56,552 nucleotides of DNA, taken from Sandarakinorhabdus cyanobacteriorum. Its GTDB lineage: Bacteria > Pseudomonadota > Alphaproteobacteria > Sphingomonadales > Sphingomonadaceae. Below are positions 1 to 8,451 of this stretch, piece after piece. Made by a program: the position numbers and the translations under genes. The first letter of the stretch is position 1. Each line of letters starts with the position of its first letter. Location: assembly GCF_002251755.1 (NCBI RefSeq), contig NZ_NOXT01000105.1, positions 1,104-57,655 of the forward strand, given 5' to 3'. Under the pieces are notes generated by a model that was not told the origin of the DNA, ran no database searches, and saw only the letters and a program-made list of their open reading frames with translations.

Positions 1-75
1 CACATGGCCATCGCGATCAAGACACTGTGCGATCAGTGTGCCCGGCCGGGTTTGGCGATGACGCGCCGCAACGGA

Positions 76-2031
76 TCAGAGCGCCAGCACGGTGACCTCT
101 GCTGGCGCCAGTTCCCGCTGCCCAAGCACGACCCGGCCGCCGACTTCTTCGGGCAGCACAAGCATCCTGTTGGCATGGTTGAAGGCGAAGATGAGACTGC
201 CCGTGCGGCGCACGCGCAGTCCATCCGGCAGATCCAGGCGCTCGAGACCGGCCTCCCTGGCCGCCTTGTCCAGAACCACCGCAAGCAGCTCCGGTTCGGG
301 CCAGGCGGCGAGATAGCGGCGGTTGCCTGACCGCCAGCAGGCGACGGTTCCGTCGTCGGCCACAAGCTCGGCCGTGGCCTCGGTTTCCAGATGCTCGACC
401 CAGTGCCGGACGCACCAGCCCTCGCCGACATGCTCCAGCCCCGGACGCAGGCTTTCCACCCTTGTCACCTTGGCGGGGAAGATCGGACCAGGCGGCAGGC
501 CATCTTGTATGGCAAAGTCGGCCGTGCGGCTGCCCGACCGTGGGCCAATCACAATCGGGCCGTCAAAATCGGCCAGCTGTTGCAGCAACTGATTGGGCAC
601 CACCGGCAGGCAGGGCAGGATGCACAGCGCATAGCCGTCCAGCGCGGCATCGGGCGGCACGATATCGATGTTCAGCCCCATCTGCCGCAGCGCCGAATAG
701 GCCGCAAAGGCCGCCCAGAGTGCGGACAGCCCAGCGCCCTGAGGTTGGATTGTCGTCATCCAATCGGCTTCATAGGCGAAGACCAGCGCCACGCATTTTT
801 CCGCGGCAGGCATTGGGCCGAGAGCCTCGATCTCGCGTGCGGTCCGGGCCGCTTCGGCATAGGCCGGCGCCGGCACATCGTCCGGGCGCAGCAGGCCGGC
901 GTGCAGCTGTTCCTGGCCAAAGGGCGCCTGGCGCCAGCGGAAATAGCTGACCAGTTCAGCGCCATGGGCCAGGGCCTCGAGCGTCCAGAGACGCACCATT
1001 CCGTCCAGCGGTGCCGGGTTATGCCCGGCCCAGTTGACCGGTCCCGGCTGTTGTTCCAGCACCCACCAGCGTCCGCCGCGCGCGCACCCCCGGTACAGAT
1101 CATGATGGAAGGCGGCGATATCGGGATGGCCCTGCCGGGCATAGCGCAGCTTGTCGGCCTCGCTGAACCGAAAGCTGTCGAGAAAGCCCAGCGGATAACT
1201 GTCCCAGCCCACGGCATCCAGGGACTGCGCCACGGCGTGATGGTCGAATTCCGTGAAGAAGCCCATGAAATTGTGGGTGATGTCGCGGCCGGGCGAGAGG
1301 GCCCGGATGATGTCCACCTGGATCTGGTTGAAGCGGACGACCTCATCTGACGCAAAGCGGCGAAAGGCCAGCCAATGCGCCGGGTTGGCTTCGGTGACGG
1401 TGAGGTTGGGCAAATCGATCGCGTCGAAGCTGCGATACGTCTGGCTCCAGAATATGGTGCCCCACGCCTGATTGAGTGCCGCGATGCTTCCATAGCGTTC
1501 GGCCAGCCAGACCCGAAAGGCCGTCGCGGCTGCAGCCGAAAAGCTCTGCACGGTGTCGTGGCAGCCATATTCATTGTCCGTTTGCCACGCGACCACGGCA
1601 GGGTGGTGGCCATAGCGTTCCGCCATCGCGCGGGTGATGCGTGCGGCCTCCCGGCGATATCCGGCATGGCTGAAGCAGTAATGACGCCGCGAACCGAACC
1701 GACGGGGCCGCCCCTCGCGATCGATTGCGATCATGTCCGGCATGGCATCGACCAGCCATTTGGGCGGCGTGGCAGTTGGCGTGCAAAGGATGATGCCCAG
1801 CCCGGCAGCGTGCAGCGTTGCGATCGCCCGATCCAGCCAGGCCCAGTCAAGCCGGCCCGGCTCCGGTTCGATCCGGCTCCAGGCAAATTCGCCAATGCGC
1901 ACGCGGGTCAGGCCGATCGCGCGCATGCGCCGGGCATCATCGGCCCATTGCGTTTCCGGCCAGTGTTCAGGGTAGTAGCAGACACCGAGGTGCATGGGTT
2001 TTGGCGTCGGGGAAGGGCGCTGGGACGTCAT
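76..2031 (-). CDS. GH42 beta-galactosidase
   Basis: Predicted to hydrolyse terminal beta-galactosides in the cytoplasm, as no signal peptide is visible; the released galactose could feed the galK/galT products encoded about 10 kb away. The 651-residue protein begins with a typical GH42 opening (LGVCYYPEHWPE near residue 15). The proton donor is the Glu of TDNE (about E154) and the nucleophile is the Glu of VLEQ (about E326). The trimerisation and C-terminal beta domains follow, with the usual family length. The ATG at 2031 was chosen; an in-frame TTG at 2067 would add 12 poorly conserved residues. The gene diverges from the TetR gene at 2123 across about 90 bp containing palindromes. Family assignment is firm; substrate is inferred. 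Confidence 0.93.
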   Translation of the reverse strand: MTSQRPSPTPKPMHLGVCYYPEHWPETQWADDARRMRAIGLTRVRIGEFAWSRIEPEPGRLDWAWLDRAIATLHAAGLGIILCTPTATPPKWLVDAMPDMIAIDREGRPRRFGSRRHYCFSHAGYRREAARITRAMAERYGHHPAVVAWQTDNEYGCHDTVQSFSAAAATAFRVWLAERYGSIAALNQAWGTIFWSQTYRSFDAIDLPNLTVTEANPAHWLAFRRFASDEVVRFNQIQVDIIRALSPGRDITHNFMGFFTEFDHHAVAQSLDAVGWDSYPLGFLDSFRFSEADKLRYARQGHPDIAAFHHDLYRGCARGGRWWVLEQQPGPVNWAGHNPAPLDGMVRLWTLEALAHGAELVSYFRWRQAPFGQEQLHAGLLRPDDVPAPAYAEAARTAREIEALGPMPAAEKCVALVFAYEADWMTTIQPQGAGLSALWAAFAAYSALRQMGLNIDIVPPDAALDGYALCILPCLPVVPNQLLQQLADFDGPIVIGPRSGSRTADFAIQDGLPPGPIFPAKVTRVESLRPGLEHVGEGWCVRHWVEHLETEATAELVADDGTVACWRSGNRRYLAAWPEPELLAVVLDKAAREAGLERLDLPDGLRVRRTGSLIFAFNHANRMLVLPEEVGGRVVLGQRELAPAEVTVLAL

Positions 2032-2078
2032 GGCCGCGCGGTTGCTCTTTTCTGGTTGAGGGGGCAATTACGAAGAGA

Positions 2079-2105
2079 GAACATGTTCAATTGGTGCGCA
2101 CACCA
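2079..2105. promoter_or_regulatory. Palindromes between GH42 and tetR genes
   Basis: The divergent intergenic region contains a perfect 10-bp palindrome GAACATGTTC (2079-2088) and, just after it, TGGTG-CGCA-CACCA (2092-2105), whose centre includes GTGCGCAC. Palindromes between a TetR gene and a divergent gene are usual places for the TetR operator. Binding is inferred, not shown. Confidence 0.4.
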
Positions 2106-2122
2106 CATCAAAAAGGCTGACC

Positions 2123-2785
2123 ATGGCTGAGCGGAGCCTGAAAACCAAAGCCGCACCGCGCAAGCGGGTCCGATTGGCGCCGCAGGAGCGGCAATCGCTG
2201 ATCCTGGACCGCACTGCGGACATCATTGCGCGCGAAGGCGTGTCTGCGTTGTCGATGGATCGGATCGGCCGCGAGGCGGGCGTCAGCAAGTCGCTGGTCT
2301 ATGCCTATTTCCCCAGCATGACAGACCTGTTGCGGCAGTTGCTGCAGCGCGAATGGCGCCGTTTGCGGCGGTTGCAGGCGGAGGCGGCCGACCGGGCCGA
2401 GACGATGGAAGGGCTGGTGCGCGCGGTCACCCATGTCTACCTCAAATATATCGACGAGCGCGGCATGCTGATCGAACGGCTCCAGGCGGAGCCGTCGGTG
2501 TCCGCCATCCATGACCCCACCGAGTTCGGCCGGGACACTGCGGTCGGCTATCTGGCCGAGATCGTGGCCGAGCATTATGGCCTGCCCGCAGACATCGCGA
2601 GGGCGGCGACCGATATCAGCTTCGGCCTGCCGGCCGCAGCGGGGGCTTACCTGCTGCAGCGGCGGTTGAGCCGTGACGTGCTGGAAGATCTGACCGTCAC
2701 CATGATCCTGGGCACGCTGAACGAATTGAAGCGCGAGCAGATGGCCCGCCGTCTGCCGATCCGGCGCGCCCCGCCGCTGCGATGA
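2123..2785 (+). CDS. TetR/AcrR family transcriptional regulator
   Basis: Predicted ligand-responsive repressor of 220 residues. The N-terminal TetR helix-turn-helix is clear, around residues 25-70, with the recognition part VSKSLVYAYFPS. The C-terminal ligand domain is divergent, as expected. An arginine/lysine-rich extension of about 20 residues precedes the HTH. ATG 2123 has AAAAGG seven bases upstream. The gene diverges from the GH42 gene and converges with the Coq4-like gene, whose stop lies 7 bp away, so it may control the galactosidase, itself, or the adjacent eight-gene operon. The palindromes at 2079-2105 are candidate operators; the inverted repeat upstream of the TonB receptor is a different sequence. 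Confidence 0.92.
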   Translation: MAERSLKTKAAPRKRVRLAPQERQSLILDRTADIIAREGVSALSMDRIGREAGVSKSLVYAYFPSMTDLLRQLLQREWRRLRRLQAEAADRAETMEGLVRAVTHVYLKYIDERGMLIERLQAEPSVSAIHDPTEFGRDTAVGYLAEIVAEHYGLPADIARAATDISFGLPAAAGAYLLQRRLSRDVLEDLTVTMILGTLNELKREQMARRLPIRRAPPLR

Positions 2786-2791
2786 CATGCG

Positions 2792-3538
2792 TCAGGCCGC
2801 GGCCGCCAGCAGGTCCGGCATTCGCGCACGGGCCGGATTGATCACGGCACCCGGCCCATCGGCCAGGCCATATTCGCTGCGCAGGCGGTCCAGTGGTTCA
2901 TGCAAACGCTGTTCAAAGGCGACGAACTGCAGGCTGCGGGCCCGGCGCCCCCGTGACCAGCCATCGGTGATGGCATCCATCGCCGGCTGGATCAGCAGCG
3001 GATCCACCAGCGCCATATGCCCGGTGACAACCGCAATCCACATCGCGGCATAGGGGAAATCCATCTGCGCGAGCTGAAATGCCTGCAGCGCCAGTTCCCC
3101 GAACGGCGTTGCCGGATACCCGGTCAGCACATGGTGCAGGTCATGGGTCTGGAACCCCCGCACCACCTTGTAGGCTATGGCCGGCGGCATGCGGGCAATC
3201 CTGCCGCCCTGTTCAAGCGCCTGGTGCCGCGCGCGATAACCCGCTGCCAGATGCTCGACCAGATTGTTGTCGATCATGAAGGTGCGATAGGCATGGCCAA
3301 GGGTGCCGGGCGCACAATCCGCCAGCGCGGCCAGCTCGAAATCCGGCGCCAGCCACGCCGCCCGCGCCAGCGGCCCATGTTCGGGGTGGTCGAGGATGGC
3401 CGCCTCATATTTGGCAATGGCGTCGGCGGGTGCGGTTTCCCACCATTCGTTGAACAGCCAATCGATCCCGTGGCTGTAGAAATTGTCGATGCTGAGGAGG
3501 AACTTCTCTCCAAAGCCGCGTGCGATCGGTGTGGCCAT
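2792..3538 (-). CDS. Coq4-family protein in a catabolic operon
   Basis: A 248-residue protein with the Coq4 metal motif HDxxH-x11-E complete at H132, D133, H136 and E148, and the conserved GTLGHAYRTFM block near residue 78. Eukaryotic Coq4 acts in ubiquinone synthesis and has been linked to oxidative decarboxylation at C1 of the benzenoid ring. Here the gene is the last of a TonB/SDR/VOC/hydrolase operon, 26 bp after an SDR gene, and not beside ubi genes. That suggests a catabolic paralogue acting on a ring carboxylate, which is inference. ATG 3538 has a strong AAGGGAG ribosome site eight bases upstream. No signal peptide is seen. Confidence 0.85.
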   Translation of the reverse strand: MATPIARGFGEKFLLSIDNFYSHGIDWLFNEWWETAPADAIAKYEAAILDHPEHGPLARAAWLAPDFELAALADCAPGTLGHAYRTFMIDNNLVEHLAAGYRARHQALEQGGRIARMPPAIAYKVVRGFQTHDLHHVLTGYPATPFGELALQAFQLAQMDFPYAAMWIAVVTGHMALVDPLLIQPAMDAITDGWSRGRRARSLQFVAFEQRLHEPLDRLRSEYGLADGPGAVINPARARMPDLLAAAA

Positions 3539-3564
3539 ATGCGTCTCCCTTCGGACCGCGCTGC

Positions 3565-4329
3565 TTATTTCGCCAGGCTGCCGCCATCGACCGGCACCAG
3601 GGCGCCCGTCATGAAGCTGGCCGCGTCGCTGACCAGAAAGGCGAGGACGTCGGCCATTTCTTCAGGCGTGCCATAGCGGCCCAGCGGCGTGCCATGCGCC
3701 AGCTGCGGGCGGACGGCTTCCGGCTTGTCGGGCGACAGGTGACGTTCCAGCTGGAAGATCATGTCGGTTGCCGTCGGGCTGGGGCAGATGGCGAGCACTC
3801 TGACGCCATATCGCGCCATGCTCACGGCGGCCGATTTGGTCATGCTGTTCACGGCCGCCTTGCTGGTGTTGTACCCGAAGATATTGCCGCCGCCGCCAAA
3901 GCCCGACACCGACGAGGTGTTGACGATGACGCCGCGGCCATTGCGCTGCATGTGCCCGCCAACATGCTTCAGGCCCAGGAACACGCCCTTCACATTCACC
4001 GCCATGATGCGGTCGAAATCATCCTCGCCATACTCTACCGCGCTGGCAATCGGGCCGGGGATCCCGGCGTTGTTGAACAGGATGTCGATGCCGGGCCCCA
4101 GCCTGCAGGCCGCGTCGACGGCACGCAGCCAGTCCGCGCTGTGGACCACATCGCCCGCAAACGGGGTGACATCGCCGGCAGCGCTGGCCTCGCCGAAATC
4201 GGCATCCGGCCGGTCGAACGCCAGAACCCGAACGCCATCGGCGCACAGCCTGCGCACGGCGGCCAGCCCGATGCCCCGCGCCGCGCCCGTGACGATGGCC
4301 ACACGGCCATGGAGCGAGGATTCAGCCAT
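3565..4329 (-). CDS. SDR family oxidoreductase
   Basis: Classical short-chain dehydrogenase/reductase of 254 residues, predicted NAD(P)-dependent alcohol/ketone oxidoreductase in the cytoplasm. It shows the cofactor motif TGAARGIG at the N-terminus, NNAG in the middle, the catalytic Ser of NTSSVSG and the YxxxK pair in YNTSK, and ends with the usual TGALVPVDGG block. The Asp-containing AFDRPDAD segment after the second strand favours NAD. ATG 4329 has GAAGGA nine bases upstream and overlaps the end of the upstream hydrolase gene by 8 bp, so co-translation is likely. Substrate unknown. Confidence 0.93.
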   Translation of the reverse strand: MAESSLHGRVAIVTGAARGIGLAAVRRLCADGVRVLAFDRPDADFGEASAAGDVTPFAGDVVHSADWLRAVDAACRLGPGIDILFNNAGIPGPIASAVEYGEDDFDRIMAVNVKGVFLGLKHVGGHMQRNGRGVIVNTSSVSGFGGGGNIFGYNTSKAAVNSMTKSAAVSMARYGVRVLAICPSPTATDMIFQLERHLSPDKPEAVRPQLAHGTPLGRYGTPEEMADVLAFLVSDAASFMTGALVPVDGGSLAK

Positions 4330-5278
4330 GATGTTGGTCCTTCTCGAGTGAAGCGCGGCCATCGCCGGCGACAAAGGCGCGGATCAGTTGGGCGCATTCG
4401 GCCGCGGCATCGCGGTGGGGCACATGCCCGGCATCCGGCAGCCTGACGATGCGAACATCGGGGCAGGCCGCCGCGATCACATCCGGCATGCCTGGCACGA
4501 ACACGATGTCGCGCTCGCCCCAAATGATCAGCACGGGGCAGCTGATCGCCAGCGGCGGCGGCGACGCCTGTGCATCCATGGCCGGCGGCGCACCAGGCGC
4601 GGGAATGTCGAACGGAGCGGCCCGGTACCAGGCGCGCATCGCAGCCCAGACCCCGGGCCGTGTCCAAGCGTCACGATAACATGCCAGGTCGTCCGCGTTG
4701 AGACGTCCCCGCCGGGCCGCATCGCCCAGAAACCGGTCAACCAGCGCTTCAACACGCGCTTCGCAAAAAAGCCCGTTCGAGGCATCGGATCGCAGCAGGT
4801 TGATATACTGCGAGGCCGCTCGCTGTTCGGCGTCGTGCAGGATCAGGTGCTGGAAGATGCGCGCCGGCGGGGCATTGAGCGCGATCAGCCCGGCAACACG
4901 GGCCGGAAAGCGTTCGGCCAGTTCGAACGCCAGCACGCCGCCCCAATCATGACCGCAAAGATGCACCCGCTCGATCCCGAGCGCATCGATCAGGCCAACG
5001 AGGTCGTTCACCAATATATCGATGCCATAGTCTGCAACGCCGGGCGGTCGGCTGCTACCCCGATAGCCGCGCTGATCCGGCGCCAGTTGGCGAATCCCCG
5101 GACCAAGCCGTTCGGCCAGCGGCCGCCAACTGGCGGCATGGTCGGGAAAGCCATGCAGCATCAACAGCGGCACGCCATCGCCCTGTTCCAGACAATCCAG
5201 TTCGATCCCGTTCACCGCGATGCGGTGCTGGACGGGCACAGCGCTCGTGGTTCCGGGCAAGGGGTCAGGCGCCGCCAT
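4322..5278 (-). CDS. alpha/beta hydrolase, epoxide hydrolase/dehalogenase type
   Basis: A 318-residue alpha/beta-fold hydrolase. The oxyanion motif is HGFPDHAASW, the nucleophile elbow is GHDWGG (Asp rather than Ser), the likely acid is the Asp of WGERD and the His lies in GHVPHR near the C-terminus. An Asp nucleophile places it with epoxide hydrolases, haloacetate and haloalkane dehalogenases rather than esterases. ATG 5278 overlaps by one base the TGA at 5278-5280 that closes the downstream half of the VOC reading frame (TGATG). This supports the ATG over a GTG three bases upstream and shows the VOC frame originally ran to this point. Substrate unknown. Confidence 0.92.
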   Translation of the reverse strand: MAAPDPLPGTTSAVPVQHRIAVNGIELDCLEQGDGVPLLMLHGFPDHAASWRPLAERLGPGIRQLAPDQRGYRGSSRPPGVADYGIDILVNDLVGLIDALGIERVHLCGHDWGGVLAFELAERFPARVAGLIALNAPPARIFQHLILHDAEQRAASQYINLLRSDASNGLFCEARVEALVDRFLGDAARRGRLNADDLACYRDAWTRPGVWAAMRAWYRAAPFDIPAPGAPPAMDAQASPPPLAISCPVLIIWGERDIVFVPGMPDVIAAACPDVRIVRLPDAGHVPHRDAAAECAQLIRAFVAGDGRASLEKDQHHG

Positions 5279-6255
5279 CACGCGCCGCTTCCAGCCGCCA
5301 GCCGCTGGCGCCAGGCCGTTCGGGCCGCCGCCACGGTCTGGCCCCAGGCGTCGTGTCCGCTCGTGTCGGCCGGCCGCAGCGCCGGGCGGGCCGGCTGCAG
5401 CAGTTCAAACACATTGCCGTCCGGATCGCGGCCAAACAGGACAATGGCTGTCCCCATGTCCAGCGGTGGCCCGTGCAATTAGATGCCATGCGCCAGCAGA
5501 CGCGCGTGATCGGCGTGGAGATCATCGCTTTCGAAACAGATATGGTTCCAGCCCGGCGCGCTCAGATCCCGGCGCGCGGCGGGCAGGGTCTGCGGATGAT
5601 GATACTGCCAGAACTCCAGCTCCGCGTTGGGCAGGCGCAACCAGGCCCCGTCGAAACGGACATTGGCGATGCCGGCGACCCGATCAAACTTGGGGTCCGG
5701 CCCGAACGCGCCCCGGCGCGTGGCCTCCTGACCGGTGAGCATCGCATAGAAGGCCAGCAGGCGCGGCATGTCCGGGGAAACGATGGCGGTGTGGGCAAAC
5801 CAGGGCCGTTCAGACGGCATGGGCGCCCAGGGCACACCCTCCAGTTCGATGATATTGGCTTCCGGATCGCGGATATAGACATAGCTGTTGCCGGTGCCGA
5901 GCCCGGAAGGCGGACCATGCGACGCGGCGCCGGCCGCCATGAAGCCGCGATACAGCCCATCGGAAAGATCCTGCTGGAGGCAGATGTGGCGGATGCCGGC
6001 GGAAAAGACCTCGCGCGCCGGCACGGGCTGGCGGGTGGGGGCAGCATATTCAAACAGCTCGATCGCGCCCAGGGCGCCCCGCAGGAACGCGACCTGCGCA
6101 CGGCAATCGTCCAGCTGCAGCATCGCCCGGTTCTCGGCGGTGTCCGCAAGCGCATGGCGCGAGACAAGCGCAAAGGCCTGCTGCCTGGAATAGAATGCAA
6201 TGGCGGCATCAAGATCGGTGACGACAAGGCCGGTGTGATGAAGGCCGGTAATCAT
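5278..6255 (-). pseudogene. Two-module VOC (glyoxalase/dioxygenase-fold) gene with in-frame stop
   Basis: The frame from ATG 6255 encodes two tandem vicinal-oxygen-chelate modules. Module 1 has HHTG at the start, a His in GIRHICLQ and a Glu in DPEANIIELEG. Module 2 has the His of FAHTAIV and of GWNHICF. A TAA at 5479-5481 stops translation at 258 residues. Beyond it the same frame stays open to TGA 5278-5280 and encodes a textbook VOC terminus (DPDGNVFELLQ), including the last metal-binding Glu of module 2; the intact product would be 325 residues. The changed codon could have been GAA or CAA. ATG 6255 overlaps the stop of the upstream transporter gene (ATGA). It is a recent pseudogene, a readthrough case or a sequencing error; the short form may retain module 1. 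Confidence 0.85.
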
Positions 6256-7622
6256 GGCACGGACTCCGCTTCCATGGACCCATTTGCCCGTTCCGCAATC
6301 CTGGCACGGATGGCCTTGTGCGTCTCGGCTGTCAGTGAATAGCGCCACGCCAGCATGGCGGCGATCAGCACGAGCGCACAGGGCACAAGACTGTAGCTGA
6401 TCGACAAGGCCAGCAGTGGTTCGGCCCGGCTCTCGCCCGATGATTGATAGCCGACAGCGCCGAGGATCAGCAGCGGCAACCCGGAGCCGGCCGCATAGCC
6501 CATCTTCTGCACCATCGCCATCGCGGCAAAGAACAGGCCCTGCTGGCGATCAAGCGTTTCGGCCGTGTCGATATCGGCCGTATCGGCCACCATCGCATGC
6601 GGCAGCATCAGCACTGCCCCATAGCAGCAGCCCTTCAGGATGAAGAGCCCGGTGAACAGGATGACGCCGCCCTTGGGCACCAGGAACATGCAGGAATTGG
6701 TCAAGGCCACGATGACGAGAGCCAGCGTCAGCGCCCGGTGCTTCTCGATCCGTTTGGCCAGCCAGACCCACCCCGGCATCACCAGCAGCGCAGCCGCGAA
6801 ATAGAGAAAATAGACGATGCCGATGTTGGTGACCCCCACGACGTCGCGGGCGAAGAACACGGTGATCGTCTGGCGGAACACCTCTCCGATGGTGGCGATC
6901 AGCACAAGCAGCGTGATGTTCAGGAAGGCGCGGTTGCTGGCGAGCATGCGCAGCGCCATGCCAAGATCGAACGGTGCCTTGCGAATGGGTGCGGCAGGCT
7001 CAGGCACCAGGAGGAAGGCGGTGCTTGCGCAGATAGGCAGCAACAGGATGATCACGATGCTCAACGCCGCCATGACATCGGCACTGGTCGCGCCCGGCCG
7101 TGACAGGACATAGGCCGGGATCAGTGTCGATGCGATGAGCCCGACAATGCTGAACCCTTGCGATACGGAGCTGATGCGCGTGCGGACATGATAGTCTGTC
7201 GAAAGCTCGGCAGACCAAGCCTGATAGGGCAGCAGGATCAGCGTATAGCCCAAGTACACCAGCGAGACTGCCAACGCGAAATAGACAATGCCGGCGCCGG
7301 CTGCGGGCACGAACAGCAACCGCACCCCTGCCACCATCGCGATGGTGCCGAAGATCAGCCAGACCCGGCGGCGACCGATGCGCGGCCGCCACCGGTCCGA
7401 CAGGATGCCGATGATCGGATCGGTGATGAAATCGGACAGGCGCGCCAGGATCAAGGCGATGCCGATCAGCTGCAGACTGAGTTGCAGCTGCCCCGAATAG
7501 AGGGGGGCGAGGTAGATGGCGATCGGCAGCCCGATCATGCCAAGCGGCAACTGCACCGACCCGAAGGCCAGGATGCGCCAGAAGGCGATTGGCGCATCGG
7601 CAGTCGGAGAAGCAGCCGTCAT
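6252..7622 (-). CDS. GPH-type (MFS_2) cation symporter
   Basis: Inner-membrane transporter of 456 residues with about 12 hydrophobic segments. It belongs to the glycoside-pentoside-hexuronide:cation symporter family, shown by the loop between helices 2 and 3 (DFITDPIIGILSDRW followed by RIGRRRVW) and the AWSAELSTDYHVRTRI block. Known members move galactosides and other glycosides with Na+ or H+, but sphingomonad catabolic clusters also use this family for non-sugar substrates. In this operon it probably moves the compound, imported by the TonB receptor, across the inner membrane. ATG 7622 was chosen; an upstream in-frame extension lacks support. The gene ends in an ATGA overlap with the VOC gene. 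Confidence 0.9.
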   Translation of the reverse strand: MTAASPTADAPIAFWRILAFGSVQLPLGMIGLPIAIYLAPLYSGQLQLSLQLIGIALILARLSDFITDPIIGILSDRWRPRIGRRRVWLIFGTIAMVAGVRLLFVPAAGAGIVYFALAVSLVYLGYTLILLPYQAWSAELSTDYHVRTRISSVSQGFSIVGLIASTLIPAYVLSRPGATSADVMAALSIVIILLLPICASTAFLLVPEPAAPIRKAPFDLGMALRMLASNRAFLNITLLVLIATIGEVFRQTITVFFARDVVGVTNIGIVYFLYFAAALLVMPGWVWLAKRIEKHRALTLALVIVALTNSCMFLVPKGGVILFTGLFILKGCCYGAVLMLPHAMVADTADIDTAETLDRQQGLFFAAMAMVQKMGYAAGSGLPLLILGAVGYQSSGESRAEPLLALSISYSLVPCALVLIAAMLAWRYSLTAETHKAIRARIAERANGSMEAESVP

Positions 7623-7674
7623 GCGCACCACCGTTTGGCAGTCTTTGCCCTGTGGTCGAGGTGGGGGGGCATCT

Positions 7675-8451
7675 TCACAGCGGAAAGATCGTGTGGCCGC
7701 CATCCAGCACGAGGGCTTGGCCGGTCATGAAATTGCTCTGCTGCGAGGCGAGATAAACGGCGATCCCCTCCATGTCCTCCAGCTGCCCGATGCTGCCTGA
7801 AGCGGCACGCCGGCGACACCCGTCCTGAAAGGCCTTGGGGGTGTTCAGCGACATTTCGGTCTCGATGAAGCCTGGCAGAATGGCATTGACCTGGATGCCG
7901 CTGCGGCCAAGCTCGATCGCCAACGAGCGCACGAGACCGGTGACCGACGCCTTGGTCATGCAATAGCCGGCCGAGTTGGGGAGCCCCAGCAACGCGGCGA
8001 CCGACGATGTCACGACCAGCTTGCCGCCCGCGCCGATCGCCTTCCAGTGCCGGACCACAAGCTGAAACGTGTCGATGACACTCATCACATTGAGTTCATG
8101 CGTCTGCAGCCAGGCATCGCGATCCAGTTCGTCAAAGGGGCCGCGCACGCCTGATCCGCCGGCATTGGCAAAGCAGCTGTCGACATGACCGAAGGCGGCC
8201 AGCGTGTCCGCAAAGGCAGCTGCCGTCGACGCTGGATCCGTGACATCGGCCACAAAGCTGCGCGCCGTCCCGCCCAGTGCTTCCAGTTCGGCGATGGCGG
8301 CGGCATTCTTGTCGGCATTGCGCCCCCAGATGGCAACGGCAGCGCCACATTTTACCAGGCCCTTGGCCATGGCGAGGCCCAGGCCGCCATTGCCGCCGGT
8401 GACGAGGGCGACGTGCCCCTGAAGATCGAAGAGATTGTGCATTCGGGTCAT
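7675..8451 (-). CDS. SDR family oxidoreductase
   Basis: Second SDR of the operon, 258 residues, about 52 bp upstream of the transporter gene. Motifs are TGGNGGLG for the cofactor, ANAGG, the catalytic Ser in VTSSVA and YxxxK in YCMTK. An Arg in AIWGRNADK, after the second strand, suggests NADP(H) preference, in contrast to the other SDR. ATG 8451 is preceded by GAGG and overlaps the TGA of the upstream secreted hydrolase (8448-8450) in an ATGA arrangement. Two SDRs of apparently different cofactor preference in one operon would fit oxidation and reduction of different hydroxyl or keto groups. Confidence 0.93.
   Translation of the reverse strand: MTRMHNLFDLQGHVALVTGGNGGLGLAMAKGLVKCGAAVAIWGRNADKNAAAIAELEALGGTARSFVADVTDPASTAAAFADTLAAFGHVDSCFANAGGSGVRGPFDELDRDAWLQTHELNVMSVIDTFQLVVRHWKAIGAGGKLVVTSSVAALLGLPNSAGYCMTKASVTGLVRSLAIELGRSGIQVNAILPGFIETEMSLNTPKAFQDGCRRRAASGSIGQLEDMEGIAVYLASQQSNFMTGQALVLDGGHTIFPL

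Noticed and set aside
1..75. Possible gene entering from the left edge
   Set aside because: Only 75 bp lie beyond the GH42 stop; no frame there shows coding features.
2032..2067. TTG start that would lengthen the GH42 protein by 12 residues
   Set aside because: The added residues are not family-like, and the ATG at 2031 gives a normal N-terminus.
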